Assembly: GCF_900141755.1 (NCBI RefSeq)
Contig: NZ_LT670844.1
Location: forward strand, 6,234,501 to 6,298,500
Length of the DNA stretch: 64,000 nt
Source: Bradyrhizobium lablabi
GTDB taxonomy: Bacteria > Pseudomonadota > Alphaproteobacteria > Rhizobiales > Xanthobacteraceae
Direction: 5' to 3'
The first letter of the stretch is position 1. Each line of letters opens with the position of its first letter. The notes below the pieces were generated by a model, which ran no database searches, was not told the origin of the DNA, and worked only from the letters and a program-made list of their open reading frames with translations. The position numbers and the translations under genes were made by a program. Below, piece after piece: positions 1-9,405 of the stretch.

Positions 1-797
1 TCAGCAATCCGGCGGCCAAGATCAGAAACGGAGAGCTCCGCTTTTTCCGGCGCCGGAGGGACAGCTCGGTTGCGATCTTCAATCCGCCTGATGGGGACAT
101 GGTGCTGCCAGGCTACCAACGATCCAACGTTCTGGATCCGAGGATAGCACGCTTCCCGGCTTTGTCGTCCCCGCCCTGGAGGGACCCGCTGACCAGGAAC
201 GGCGTTAATGCCCGGCGGACCGTTCGGATTGGATCCTCAAGGGGGTCATCGCCGGGGCGGCTGAGCGTTGACGAACGTCAATCCAATCGACGGGCTGAAA
301 GGCCGGAGAGGGACCCGGTGGCGTCCTTGAGAGACAGCGCAGCCTGTTTCGGTCCGGGACACCGTGGTCCCACCGGAAGACTACGGCATCCGGCAGCCGG
401 CGCCGGAACTCAGTCTCTCCCGTAACCAGAGCAAATGTGACAAATCGCCCCAATACGGTCCAATAAGCGGACGGATTAAGCAAGTAATGGCCAAGAAAGC
501 TGGTTTTTCAGCATCGTTCCGGCCAGTTTTTGGGAAAGCGTAGCTCCGGCGGCGGGCAATTCTAAGCTTCACAGACGCGGCATCAGTACTTCCCCGGATG
601 TTGCGGCACGGTTACATCCAGGAGAATTCATATGATATTTTTGGGATGGAGGCTCCGTTAGCACAACTATTGCATTGCCTGATCGAGTCGGTCGCGTGTC
701 GAATGGATACATGTGCTGATGCTGATTCGCATTTCGGTGCGGCAGGGCTTCGGCGTCGTGGAACCTAAGCAGCGCGTCCAGCATTGCAGCTGACCTA
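1..797. other. Gene-poor left edge
   Basis: No recognisable gene was found in this stretch. A plus-strand frame is open from base 3 to 425 and enters from outside the window, but its arginine-rich product matches no family I know and a minus-strand frame overlaps it, so neither is called. The part from about 430 to 760 is AT-richer and holds no convincing coding sequence. The right end carries the probable promoter of the prkA operon. Confidence 0.5.
760..785 (+). promoter_or_regulatory. Possible EcfG-type promoter of prkA operon
   Basis: GGAAC at 760-764 is followed, after 17 bases, by CATT at 782-785. The alphaproteobacterial general-stress sigma factor EcfG recognises GGAAC, a 16-18 base spacer and CGTT, so the -10 element has one mismatch. 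A start near 792 would leave a short leader that still includes the AGGAG ribosome site at 801-805. The link to stress control is inference. Confidence 0.35.
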
Positions 798-812
798 ATG
801 AGGAGAGGGATC

Positions 813-2756
813 ATGTACAACGATGCTCTATTCAACGCTTTCGCTCGGTCCTTCGAGGCCCGAAGCGAAACCGATATGTCGATGGCGGAGTATCTGGAAT
901 CGTGTCGAGGTGACCCAATGCGATATGCCAATGCCGCCGAGCGGCTGTTGGCCGCGATCGGAGAACCTCAGATGATTGACACGGCCAAGGACCCCCGCCT
1001 TGGTCGCATTTTTTTAAACAGAACGATGCGTGCCTATCCGGCCTTCACTGGATTCTACGGCATGGAAGAAACCATCGAGCGCATCGTCGGGTTCTTCCGC
1101 CATGCGGCGCAGGGCCTCGAAGAGCGCAAGCAGATTCTCTATCTGCTCGGGCCGGTGGGCGGCGGCAAGTCCTCGCTCGCCGAGCGGCTGAAATCGTTGA
1201 TGGAAGTTAATCCCATCTACGTGCTGAAGGCCGGCGACGAACTCAGCCCCGTCTTCGAGAGTCCCCTTAGCCTGTTCGATCCGGAATCGCTCGGCCCGAT
1301 GATCGAGGAGAAGTACGGCATTCCGCGTCGGCGCTTGAATGGGTTGATGAGTCCGTGGTGCTACAAGCGGCTCGAAGCCTTCGGTGGCGACATTTCGCGA
1401 TTCCGCGTCGCCAAGATTCAGCCATCGCGGTTGCGACAGATCGCGGTTTCCAAAACCGAGCCTGGCGACGAGAACAACCAGGACATCTCGTCGCTAGTCG
1501 GCAAGGTCGACATTCGCAAGCTGGAAACTTTTGCCCAGAACGACCCGGATGCCTACAGCTATTCCGGCGGACTGAACCGAGCCAACCAGGGCATCCTCGA
1601 ATTCGTCGAAATGTTCAAGGCGCCGATCAAGATGCTGCACCCGCTGCTAACGGCGACCCAGGAAGGCAACTACATCGGCACCGAGAATATCGGCGCGATT
1701 CCCTTTACCGGCATCGTTCTGGCGCACTCGAACGAATCCGAATGGCAGAGCTTCAAGGCCAACAAGAACAACGAGGCATTCATCGATCGTATTTGCGTCA
1801 TCAAGGTGCCCTACTGCCTGCGGGTGACCGAGGAGCAGAAGATCTACGAGAAGCTCATTCAGGGATCCGAGCTCGCATCCGCGCCGTGCGCGCCCGCGAC
1901 CCTGGAGACGCTTGCCCGCTTCTCGGTGATGTCACGCTTGCGCAAGCACGAGAACTCGACGGTGTTTGCGAAAATGCGGGTCTATGACGGTGAAAGCCTC
2001 AAGGAATCCGATCCGAAGGCCCGCAGCGTTCAGGAATACAAGGACGCCGCCGGCGTCGACGAAGGCATGGATGGGGCCTCGACGCGTTTCGCTTTCAAGG
2101 TTCTGGCGGGAACCTACAATCACGACACCGCAGAGCTTGGCGCTGATCCCGTCCATCTGATGTATACGCTTGAGCATGCCATTCGCCGCGAGCAACTCCC
2201 CGATGAAGTCGAAAAGCGCTACCTCGAATTCATCAAGGCTGAACTGGTGCCGCGCTACGCGGAATTTATCGGCCACGAGATCCAGAAGGCCTATCTCGAA
2301 TCCTATTCGGATTACGGTCAAAACCTGTTCGATCGGTACGTCGATTATGCCGACGCCTGGATCGAAGATCAGGATTTCAAGGATCCCGACACCGGTCAGT
2401 TGCTCAATCGCGAGCTTCTCAACCAGGAATTGACCAAGATCGAGAAGCCTGCGGGCATCGCCAACCCGAAGGACTTCCGCAACGAGGTGGTCAAGTTCTC
2501 GCTGCGGTCGCGGGCTCAGAACGCGGGGAAGAACCCGACCTGGACCAGCTATGAAAAGATTCGCGAAGTGATTGAAAAGCGGATATTTTCACAGGTCGAA
2601 GACCTTCTTCCGGTAATCTCGTTCGGCACCAAGAAGGACGGCGATACCGAGAAGAAGCACGGCGAGTTCGTCGAGCGGATGGTCGGGCGCGGCTATACCG
2701 AGCGTCAGGTTCGCCGGCTCGTCGAATGGTATATGCGCGTGAAGCAAGCCGGCTGA
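813..2756 (+). CDS. prkA: PrkA family serine protein kinase
   Basis: The 647-residue product is a PrkA-type protein, an AAA+-fold ATPase with a C-terminal kinase-like domain, cytoplasmic and linked to stress or stationary-phase adaptation in other bacteria. A Walker A motif, GPVGGGKS, lies near residues 114-121, and length and overall sequence match the family. An ATG at 798 is in frame, but AGGAGAGGGA at 801-810 sits between it and the ATG at 813, with seven bases after AGGAG, so 813 is the likely start. It leads an operon with the DUF444 gene 12 bases downstream and spoVR, the conserved trio of proteobacteria. Substrates are unknown. The identification is firm. Confidence 0.93.
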   Translation: MYNDALFNAFARSFEARSETDMSMAEYLESCRGDPMRYANAAERLLAAIGEPQMIDTAKDPRLGRIFLNRTMRAYPAFTGFYGMEETIERIVGFFRHAAQGLEERKQILYLLGPVGGGKSSLAERLKSLMEVNPIYVLKAGDELSPVFESPLSLFDPESLGPMIEEKYGIPRRRLNGLMSPWCYKRLEAFGGDISRFRVAKIQPSRLRQIAVSKTEPGDENNQDISSLVGKVDIRKLETFAQNDPDAYSYSGGLNRANQGILEFVEMFKAPIKMLHPLLTATQEGNYIGTENIGAIPFTGIVLAHSNESEWQSFKANKNNEAFIDRICVIKVPYCLRVTEEQKIYEKLIQGSELASAPCAPATLETLARFSVMSRLRKHENSTVFAKMRVYDGESLKESDPKARSVQEYKDAAGVDEGMDGASTRFAFKVLAGTYNHDTAELGADPVHLMYTLEHAIRREQLPDEVEKRYLEFIKAELVPRYAEFIGHEIQKAYLESYSDYGQNLFDRYVDYADAWIEDQDFKDPDTGQLLNRELLNQELTKIEKPAGIANPKDFRNEVVKFSLRSRAQNAGKNPTWTSYEKIREVIEKRIFSQVEDLLPVISFGTKKDGDTEKKHGEFVERMVGRGYTERQVRRLVEWYMRVKQAG

Positions 2757-2768
2757 GGTGAAGCAAGA

Positions 2769-4049
2769 GTGGCCATGCACATCATTGACAGGCGCCTGAA
2801 TCCGGGCAGCAAAAGCCTCGAGAACCGCCAGCGCTTCTTGCGTCGCGCCAAGGCGCTGGTTCAGGGCGCCGTCAAGAAATCCTCCCAGGACCGCGATATC
2901 AAAGAGGTCCTGGAGGGCGGCGAGGTCTCCATTCCGATTGACGGGATGAATGAACCACGCTTTCGCCGCGAAGGAGGCACCCGCGATATGGTGCTTCCCG
3001 GAAACAAGAAATTCATCGAAGGCGATATACTTCCGCGTTCGGGCGAAGGCCGCGGCAGGGCGTCTGCTCCGGGTGAGGGCGACAGCGAAGACGCGTTCCG
3101 GTTCGTGCTGAGCCGCGATGAATTTGTCGATCTTTTCCTCGACGATCTCGAATTGCCCGATCTCGCCAAGCGGAAGCTCGCTGAAGCGGAGAGCGAGGGG
3201 CTTCGTCGGGCCGGCTACGCGACCACCGGCTCGCCTGCGAATATTTCGGTGAGCCGCACGGTGCGGCTCGCGTTGGCGCGGCGGGTTGCGTTGCGCCGGC
3301 CCCGGCCGGAGACGATCGAGCAACTGGAGGCCGAACTCGCAGAATGCGACGACGAGGCGCGCCGCAGCGAGTTGCTGGCGGAGATCGACGCGCTAAAGGC
3401 AAAGGTGCGCCGGATTCCGTTCATCGATCCGATCGACATCCGATTCCGTCGGTTCGAGACCACCCCGAAGCCGGTGGCCCAGGCCGTCATGTTTTGTCTG
3501 ATGGACGTGTCCGGCTCGATGTCCGAGCACATGAAGGATCTCGCCAAGCGCTTCTACATGCTGCTCTACGTGTTTCTGACGCGGCGCTATCGCCACGTCG
3601 AGATCGTCTTCATTCGCCATACCGACCGGGCCGAAGAGGTCGACGAAGATACGTTCTTCCACGGGCCGGCATCGGGCGGCACCCTGGTCTCGAGCGCGCT
3701 GCAGGCGATGCACGAGATCGTCAGGTCGCGGTTTCGGCCCGCGGACTGGAACATCTATGCCGCCCAGGCCTCCGACGGAGACAACTCCACCTCGGACAGC
3801 GATGCCGTGAGCCGGCTGCTTACCGAGAAAATATTGCCGGTCAGCCAATTTTTTGCCTACCTGGAAGTCGGCGAGTCCGGGGGCAGTACCTTCGACATGT
3901 CCGATTCATCGCTTTGGACGCTGTATCAGCGTTTGCGCGCCGAGGGAGTTCCGTTGTCGATGCGCAAGGTCAGCGACCGCAGCGAAATCTTTCCGGTGTT
4001 TCACGACCTGTTTAAGCGCCGCCGCAAGCAGGAGAAAGTCGCGTCATGA
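2769..4049 (+). CDS. YeaH/YhbH family protein (DUF444)
   Basis: This 426-residue protein is the DUF444 (YeaH/YhbH) partner found between prkA and spoVR genes. The N-terminal half is charged and probably partly disordered. The C-terminal half carries a von Willebrand factor A-like fold with a MIDAS-type DVSGS motif near residue 246, suggesting metal-dependent protein binding. Translation may start at GTG 2769 or ATG 2775; both fit and neither has a strong ribosome site. The stop overlaps the spoVR start by four bases (ATGA), implying translational coupling. The biochemical role is not established; a part in the PrkA stress complex is inferred from context. Confidence 0.9.
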   Translation: MAMHIIDRRLNPGSKSLENRQRFLRRAKALVQGAVKKSSQDRDIKEVLEGGEVSIPIDGMNEPRFRREGGTRDMVLPGNKKFIEGDILPRSGEGRGRASAPGEGDSEDAFRFVLSRDEFVDLFLDDLELPDLAKRKLAEAESEGLRRAGYATTGSPANISVSRTVRLALARRVALRRPRPETIEQLEAELAECDDEARRSELLAEIDALKAKVRRIPFIDPIDIRFRRFETTPKPVAQAVMFCLMDVSGSMSEHMKDLAKRFYMLLYVFLTRRYRHVEIVFIRHTDRAEEVDEDTFFHGPASGGTLVSSALQAMHEIVRSRFRPADWNIYAAQASDGDNSTSDSDAVSRLLTEKILPVSQFFAYLEVGESGGSTFDMSDSSLWTLYQRLRAEGVPLSMRKVSDRSEIFPVFHDLFKRRRKQEKVAS

Positions 4050-5590
4050 CTGCGAAAGGCGAACTGCTGTTCGAGGGAGCGGAGTGGGACTTCCAGAAGC
4101 TGCAGCGCATTCACGACGCCTGCGAGGAGATCGCAAAATCCGAACTGGGGCTCGACACCTACCCCAACCAGATCGAGGTCATCACCGCGGAGCAGATGCT
4201 GGATGCATATTCTTCCGTAGGCATGCCGCTGTTCTACAAGCATTGGTCGTTCGGCAAGCATTTTGCCCACCACGAGGCGTTCTACCGCAAGGGCCTCATG
4301 GGCCTCGCCTATGAGATCGTGATCAACAGCTCGCCGTGTATTTCCTATTTGATGGAGGAAAATACCGCGACCATGCAAACGCTGGTGATCGCTCACGCCG
4401 CGTTCGGCCACAACCATTTCTTCAAGAACAACTACCTTTTCAAGCAATGGACGGATGCCGAGGGAATTCTCGATTATCTCGACTTCGCCAAGAGCTATGT
4501 CGCGCAGTGCGAGGAGCGTCACGGCCGGCTCGCGGTCGAACAGACGCTCGACGCCGCGCATGCCCTGATGTCGCATGGGATCGATCGCTATCCCGGCAAG
4601 AAGAAGCTTGATCTTCGCGCCGAAGAAAAGCGCGCCGGGGAACGCCGCCTGCACGAAGAGAGCGCGTTCAACGATCTGTGGCGAACCGTTCCAACCGGCC
4701 CGGCCAAGAGCGCGGAATTGCTGAGCTCGGAACGACGGCGCAAGCTGCTTGGGATGCCGGACGAAAATTTGCTGTACTTCCTGGAGAAGACGGCGCCTCG
4801 CCTGCAGCCCTGGCAGCGCGAGTTGCTGCGGATCGTGCGGCACATCGCGCAATATTTCTATCCGCAGAGCCAGACCAAGGTGATGAACGAGGGCACCGCG
4901 ACCTACGTGCATTACCGCATCATGACCCGTTTGCACGAAAAGGGTCTGATTTCCGATGGCAATTTTCTCGAATTCCTGCAGTCGCACACCAATGTGGTGT
5001 TTCAGCCCGACTTCGACGACCAGCGCTTTTCGGGCTTCAATCCCTATGCGCTCGGCTTCGCGATGATGCAGGACATCGAGCGCATCGTCACCAATCCCGA
5101 GGACGAGGATCGTGAATGGTTTCCGGATATCGCCGGAACCGGTGACGCGATGGCGGTGTTGCGCGATGTCTGGGCCAATTATCGCGATGAAAGCTTTATC
5201 AGCCAGTTCCTCAGCCCGCGGCTGATGCGGCACTTGCGGATGTTTCATCTGCATGACGATCCGGCGGAGACCGCCGGCGTCAGGGTCGACGCGATCCATG
5301 ACGAACGCGGCTATCGTCGGGTCCGACGCGAATTGGCGCGGCAGTACGACGTCGGGTTCATCGATCCCAATATCGAAGTCGTCGATGTCGATCTCGCCGG
5401 CAATCGACGCCTGATGTTGCGCCATGCCGTCGTGAAAGGCGCCCAATTGAACGAGACGGACACCAAGCGGGTGCTTCAGCATCTCGCCGACCTCTGGAGC
5501 TATGACGTGTCGCTGGTCGAAGCCGATCCGGCGGGCACTGTGCTCAAAGAGTACGTGCTGAACCCGCGTGGGCTCGTCGCGGCGGCGTAA
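4046..5590 (+). CDS. spoVR: SpoVR family protein
   Basis: The 514-residue product is a full-length SpoVR-like protein, named after a Bacillus spore cortex protein but common in non-sporulating proteobacteria. Conserved blocks include the MPLFYKHWSFGK segment near residue 60, the NEGTATYVHY segment near residue 280 and the GFNPYALGF segment near residue 330. The ATG overlaps the stop of the DUF444 gene, so it is the last gene of the prkA operon. No signal peptide or membrane segment is visible. The molecular function is unknown; in other species the operon responds to starvation or envelope stress. Confidence 0.92.
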   Translation: MTAKGELLFEGAEWDFQKLQRIHDACEEIAKSELGLDTYPNQIEVITAEQMLDAYSSVGMPLFYKHWSFGKHFAHHEAFYRKGLMGLAYEIVINSSPCISYLMEENTATMQTLVIAHAAFGHNHFFKNNYLFKQWTDAEGILDYLDFAKSYVAQCEERHGRLAVEQTLDAAHALMSHGIDRYPGKKKLDLRAEEKRAGERRLHEESAFNDLWRTVPTGPAKSAELLSSERRRKLLGMPDENLLYFLEKTAPRLQPWQRELLRIVRHIAQYFYPQSQTKVMNEGTATYVHYRIMTRLHEKGLISDGNFLEFLQSHTNVVFQPDFDDQRFSGFNPYALGFAMMQDIERIVTNPEDEDREWFPDIAGTGDAMAVLRDVWANYRDESFISQFLSPRLMRHLRMFHLHDDPAETAGVRVDAIHDERGYRRVRRELARQYDVGFIDPNIEVVDVDLAGNRRLMLRHAVVKGAQLNETDTKRVLQHLADLWSYDVSLVEADPAGTVLKEYVLNPRGLVAAA

Positions 5591-5653
5591 AGCGCCGCCT
5601 GCGAATAGACGTGAACATTCGCCGGTTCGCGCTCGGCTTAGAGCGGTGTCCTG

Positions 5654-5740
5654 CGCGTCATCAAGCTGAAGGCTATCAGGGCGCTGGGCCTCGAGCTGCC
5701 ATTGACGCTGATCGCGCGAGCGGATGAGGTGATCGAGTAA
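5654..5740 (+). pseudogene. C-terminal remnant of ABC substrate-binding protein
   Basis: The last 28 codons of a plus-strand frame read as the conserved tail of TrpX-like ABC substrate-binding proteins (PF04392 type): a K-A-x-R-A-L-G-L-E-L-P core followed by L-I-A-R-A-D-E-V-I-E and a stop. Nothing upstream continues the protein; the DNA before it is the end of spoVR. It is a relic of a gene lost by rearrangement. Such tails are common between genes in Bradyrhizobium-type genomes, from memory rather than from a search. Confidence 0.6.
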
Positions 5741-5759
5741 GCGGCGATCGCTGCAGCCA

Positions 5760-5820
5760 CGATTGTTTCCCCTGTTGGCCCAAAAAACGCGTCAAGCCCT
5801 GACGTTTTTGGCCACAATCG
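5760..5820. repeat. Inverted repeat with nested hairpin
   Basis: Outer arms CGATTGT (5760-5766) and ACAATCG (5814-5820) enclose GGCC (5777-5780) and GGCC (5810-5813), and an inner imperfect stem pairs CAAAAAACGCGTCA with TGACGTTTTTG. It directly follows the ABC-protein remnant. It may be a degenerate terminator or the end of a decayed mobile or repeated unit. Confidence 0.5.
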
Positions 5821-5999
5821 AAATCGACCCTCACGGCATGAAGGCACCGGCGTCATTTCGATTCGCGCTGCTTGCGATTTCCGGGCCGGCCTGCACCGAC
5901 CAGCTTCCAGCAAGCGATCAGCTGACTGCGCACAGGATGGATTGAGTTCGCAGCTGTGTCTTGGCGCGGGGCTTTGAAGCTACTTTGGGGGGACGTGAG

Positions 6000-6128
6000 A
6001 TGCTTTCAGTAGACCAATTCTTAAGACTGATAAGCCTGCCGGCTGTCGTCGTGGCATTCTTAATCGCATCGCAGATTTCAGGCGGGGTGACCTCTCACCC
6101 GGCGCAGGTCGAATTGGCGAGCGAGTAG
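6000..6128 (+). CDS. Possible 42-residue membrane peptide
   Basis: An ATG at 6000 opens a frame of 43 codons ending in TAG at 6128. A purine-rich GGGGGGA at 5987-5993 gives a well-placed ribosome site about six bases upstream. The product has a hydrophobic stretch, LPAVVVAFLIASQI, near residues 13-26, fitting one membrane helix, and a short polar tail. No family is recognised and the surrounding 900 bases look decayed, so it may be chance. Confidence 0.3.
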   Translation: MLSVDQFLRLISLPAVVVAFLIASQISGGVTSHPAQVELASE

Positions 6129-6532
6129 CCGCTTGCCTTTCGGTCGCTCTGAATGGCCGCCTCGCCCCGTCGACCGGCCTGTTCTCGCCCAGCGGCAATG
6201 CGTCGATGTTGTCGGCCCGCTCACAAGGCGGTGAAGATAGCGGTCGTCGGGTTCTCGCCCGGTTCCCAACGATGACCGGGCACGCCGGCCTTTTGCTGAC
6301 GATGCTTTCGGCCCGGCTTTCGCGGGGCGTGGTCAAACCGAAACATTGTCGTCATCCAGATAGGCCTTTATCATCGGCTTCTCGTTCAGAACATATTCAT
6401 GCGCTCTCGGTCAGATTGACCGGCAGGGATCGTGATACGCCGACGGGCTGCGCTAGCACCCGGTGTGGATGGCAGAGCCGGCGGTGACGAATTCAGATTC
6501 CAGTCTGCATCTTTGCAAGATTGGCGATATCG
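6129..6532. other. Intergenic, no clear feature
   Basis: This stretch before the DUF1800 gene holds only short frames on both strands with no family resemblance. No clear promoter or terminator was found. The neighbouring ABC-protein remnant suggests the whole interval is eroding. Confidence 0.4.
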
Positions 6533-8095
6533 ATGGATGAACAAGGGACTCCTAAGAAATCTCACCGCCGCCGGTCGGCTAACTGGCTGGCCTGTGCGGC
6601 ACTCGTCCTGATCGCCGAAATCCCGAATGCGGTCGCCTCGGATGCGGCCGAGCTGAACCCCCGCGACATGGTGCTGCTGGACCGGCTCACCTGGGGGATC
6701 AATGCCTCGAGTGCCGCGCATTTGCAGGCGCTCGGCAACGAACGCTGGCTGCAGGAGCAATTGCATCCTGCCGGCAGCGCACTGCCCGAGGCGGTCCGCA
6801 CGCAAATTGAGGCAATGCCTGATGTCCACAAGTTTCCGTTCGACATCGCGGTTTCCTTCGACCAGCAGGCCAAGTCCGCCAACCAGGTCGCCGATCCCGA
6901 TCAGCGACGAGCCGCCCAGCAGGTTTTCCAGCAGGCCATGAACGACCGGGGGAAGCAGGCGGCGGCGCGCAGCATCCTGCGCGCGCTCTATGCATCGGAT
7001 CAGCTGCGCGAGCGCATGACCTGGTTCTGGTTCAACCATTTCAACGTGCATCAATACAAGGCCAACATCCGCGTCCTGGTCGGCGACTATGAAGACCGGG
7101 CGATCAGGCCCCATGCGCTCGGCAAGTTCCGCGATCTGCTCGTCGCCACCCTGCATCATCCGGCGATGCTGCGTTACCTCGATAATGCCGACAATGCCGT
7201 TGGCCACCTCAACGAGAACTACGCCCGCGAGATCATGGAATTGCACACCATGGGCGTCGGCTCCGGCTACGCGCAAGCGGATGTGGAGGCGTTGGCGCGC
7301 ATTCTGACCGGTGTTGGAATTGATCTGAGGCCGGAGGATCCGCAACTAAAACCGGAGTTGCGACCGCAGCTCGTGCGCGAGGGTGCCTTTGAATTCAATC
7401 CCGCCCGGCACGACTATGGCGACAAGACGTTCCTTGGCCATTTGATCAAGGGCCGGGGGCTCGCCGAAGTGGACGAAGCCATCGATATCCTCGTTCACCA
7501 TCCGGCGACCGCTACCCATCTCTCCAAGCAGATTGCGACTTACTTTGTATCGGACAATCCGCCGGATTCCCTGGTGCAGCAGATGGCGCAAACCTTCAAG
7601 ACGACCGGCGGCGATATCGCCGCGGTGCTTTCGACGATGGTCCATGCACCGGAATTTACCGCTTCCCTCAAGCCCGGCATGAAGTTCAAGGACCCCGTGC
7701 AATACGTGCTGTCAGCGGTTCGCCTCGCCTATGACGACAAGGTGATCCTGAATACGGTGCCGATCCAGAGCTGGTTGAACCGCCTCAGCGAAGGCCTGTT
7801 CAATCACGATACGCCGGATGGCTACTCCATGACCTCGGCGTCGTGGAACGGGCCGGGACAGATGATGCTGCGCTTCGAGATCGCGCGGCAGATCGGTTCG
7901 GGTTCTTCAGGCCTGTTCAAGCCGGATATGCCGAACGCGGTCGATCAGCCGGCCTTCCCGCTGATTGCCAACTCGCTCTACTTCAACGGATTGCGGCAGA
8001 CATTGGGCCCGCCGACGCTTGCAGCGCTGGATCAGGCGGTCTCGCCGCAGGACTGGAATACGCTGTTTCTGTCGTCGCCCGAGTTCATGCGCTAA
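6533..8095 (+). CDS. DUF1800 domain-containing protein, exported
   Basis: The product, 520 residues from ATG 6533, is a DUF1800 family protein. A leader with KKSHRRR followed by a hydrophobic run ending near A-V-A-S-D suggests export. The body has family landmarks: LLDRLTWG, a WFWFNHFNV block and NENYAREIMELHTMGV. An in-frame TTG at 6521 is a less likely start. The DUF1501 gene follows after 22 bases; the two families are nearly always paired and are thought to act together outside the cytoplasm. The function of the pair is unknown. Confidence 0.87.
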   Translation: MDEQGTPKKSHRRRSANWLACAALVLIAEIPNAVASDAAELNPRDMVLLDRLTWGINASSAAHLQALGNERWLQEQLHPAGSALPEAVRTQIEAMPDVHKFPFDIAVSFDQQAKSANQVADPDQRRAAQQVFQQAMNDRGKQAAARSILRALYASDQLRERMTWFWFNHFNVHQYKANIRVLVGDYEDRAIRPHALGKFRDLLVATLHHPAMLRYLDNADNAVGHLNENYAREIMELHTMGVGSGYAQADVEALARILTGVGIDLRPEDPQLKPELRPQLVREGAFEFNPARHDYGDKTFLGHLIKGRGLAEVDEAIDILVHHPATATHLSKQIATYFVSDNPPDSLVQQMAQTFKTTGGDIAAVLSTMVHAPEFTASLKPGMKFKDPVQYVLSAVRLAYDDKVILNTVPIQSWLNRLSEGLFNHDTPDGYSMTSASWNGPGQMMLRFEIARQIGSGSSGLFKPDMPNAVDQPAFPLIANSLYFNGLRQTLGPPTLAALDQAVSPQDWNTLFLSSPEFMR

Positions 8096-8117
8096 CAACT
8101 TTTCCAAGGATCGCACC

Positions 8118-9311
8118 ATGAATCGCCGTGACCTGATCAAAGCTTTCGCTGCAATGGCGCCCCTCACCGTGGCTGGCCGGGTCTGGGCCGCGCCTGCCAC
8201 CGATGCGCGGTTACTGGTGGTCTTTCTGCGCGGCGCCTACGATGCGGCCAATGTCGTGGTGCCCATATCGAGCGACTTCTACCGCACCTCACGGCCGACC
8301 CTCGGCATTGCCAAGCCGGACGTCGGCAATCCCAATTCCGCCCTGTCACTTACCGCGGATTGGGGACTGCACCCGGCCTTGCGGGACAGCATCTATCCGC
8401 TTTGGGGAAAGCGGGAAGTCGCGTTTATTCCCTTCGCCGGTACGAGCGATGACCTGACCCGAAGCCACTTCGAAACCCAGGACACCATTGAGCTCGGCCA
8501 GGCCGTCAGCGGCTCGCGCGACTATCGCTCCGGCTTCATGAGCCGGCTCGCCACCGAACTCACGCGGGTCAAGCCGATCTCCTTTACCGAGCAGCTCCCG
8601 CTGATCTTCCGCGGCAAGTCGCAGATCCCGAATATCGGGATCAACAGCGTGGGCAAACCGGGCGTCGACGATCGCCAGGCCGGGCTGATCCAAAAAATGT
8701 ATGCGCAAAGCGAGCTTGCTTCCTCGGTTTCGGAAGGGTTTCGGGTTCGCGACGATGTCTACAAATCGATATCGGAGGAAATGAACGCGGCCAATCGCGG
8801 CGCGGTCTCGCCGCGCGGCTTCGAGCTTTCGGCGCGGCGCATCGGCCGGCTGATGCGCGAGCAGTTCAACCTGGGCTTTGTCGATGTCGGCGGCTGGGAC
8901 ACCCATGTCAATCAAGGCGCGGCCACCGGTTATCTCGCCGACCGCCTCGGCGAACTCGGCCGCGCGCTCGCAGGTTTTTCGGAGGAGATCGGACCGGCCG
9001 GATGGCGAGATACGGTGGTTGTCGTAATCTCAGAGTTTGGCCGCACCTTCCGCGAGAATGGCGACCGCGGCACCGATCACGGCCACGGCAGCGTCTATTG
9101 GGTGATGGGAGGCGGCATCAATGGCGGCCGCATCCTGGGCGAACAGGTCAAGGTCGAGCAGGCAAACCTTTTTCAAAACCGCGACTATCCCGTTCTGACC
9201 GACTATCGGTCGATGTTCGCGGGCCTATTCCAGCGCATGTTCGGGCTGGAAACCGCAAGCGTGCAGCGGATTTTTGCCGGCGTCCATCCGGCGGAATTGG
9301 GATTGGTCTAG
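8118..9311 (+). CDS. DUF1501 domain-containing protein, Tat-like leader
   Basis: The 397-residue protein from ATG 8118 starts with N-R-R-D-L-I-K and a hydrophobic stretch ending in A-W-A-A-P, a plausible twin-arginine leader. DUF1501 belongs to the alkaline phosphatase/sulfatase-like fold. Visible blocks are LVVFLRGAYDAAN, GGWDTHVNQG near residue 257 and VVVISEFGRT plus GTDHGHG near residue 310, rich in possible metal ligands. It follows the DUF1800 gene closely and is probably co-transcribed with it. Substrate unknown. Confidence 0.87.
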   Translation: MNRRDLIKAFAAMAPLTVAGRVWAAPATDARLLVVFLRGAYDAANVVVPISSDFYRTSRPTLGIAKPDVGNPNSALSLTADWGLHPALRDSIYPLWGKREVAFIPFAGTSDDLTRSHFETQDTIELGQAVSGSRDYRSGFMSRLATELTRVKPISFTEQLPLIFRGKSQIPNIGINSVGKPGVDDRQAGLIQKMYAQSELASSVSEGFRVRDDVYKSISEEMNAANRGAVSPRGFELSARRIGRLMREQFNLGFVDVGGWDTHVNQGAATGYLADRLGELGRALAGFSEEIGPAGWRDTVVVVISEFGRTFRENGDRGTDHGHGSVYWVMGGGINGGRILGEQVKVEQANLFQNRDYPVLTDYRSMFAGLFQRMFGLETASVQRIFAGVHPAELGLV

Positions 9312-9405
9312 GCTTCGATACACAAAGGCGCGTTCAAAACTATCAAATTGCTCTTTGGGCCGGTACGATGCTTCATTGCCGTTCCCAGAGGACAGATTGC
9401 CAGTA

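Noticed and set aside
99..425. Open frame at the left edge as a gene
   Set aside because: The product is arginine- and proline-rich and matches nothing; a minus-strand frame overlaps it and no ribosome site precedes its ATG.
4001..5482. Long minus-strand frame of 493 codons
   Set aside because: It lies antisense to spoVR, which is clearly the real gene; the long frame is a result of high GC.
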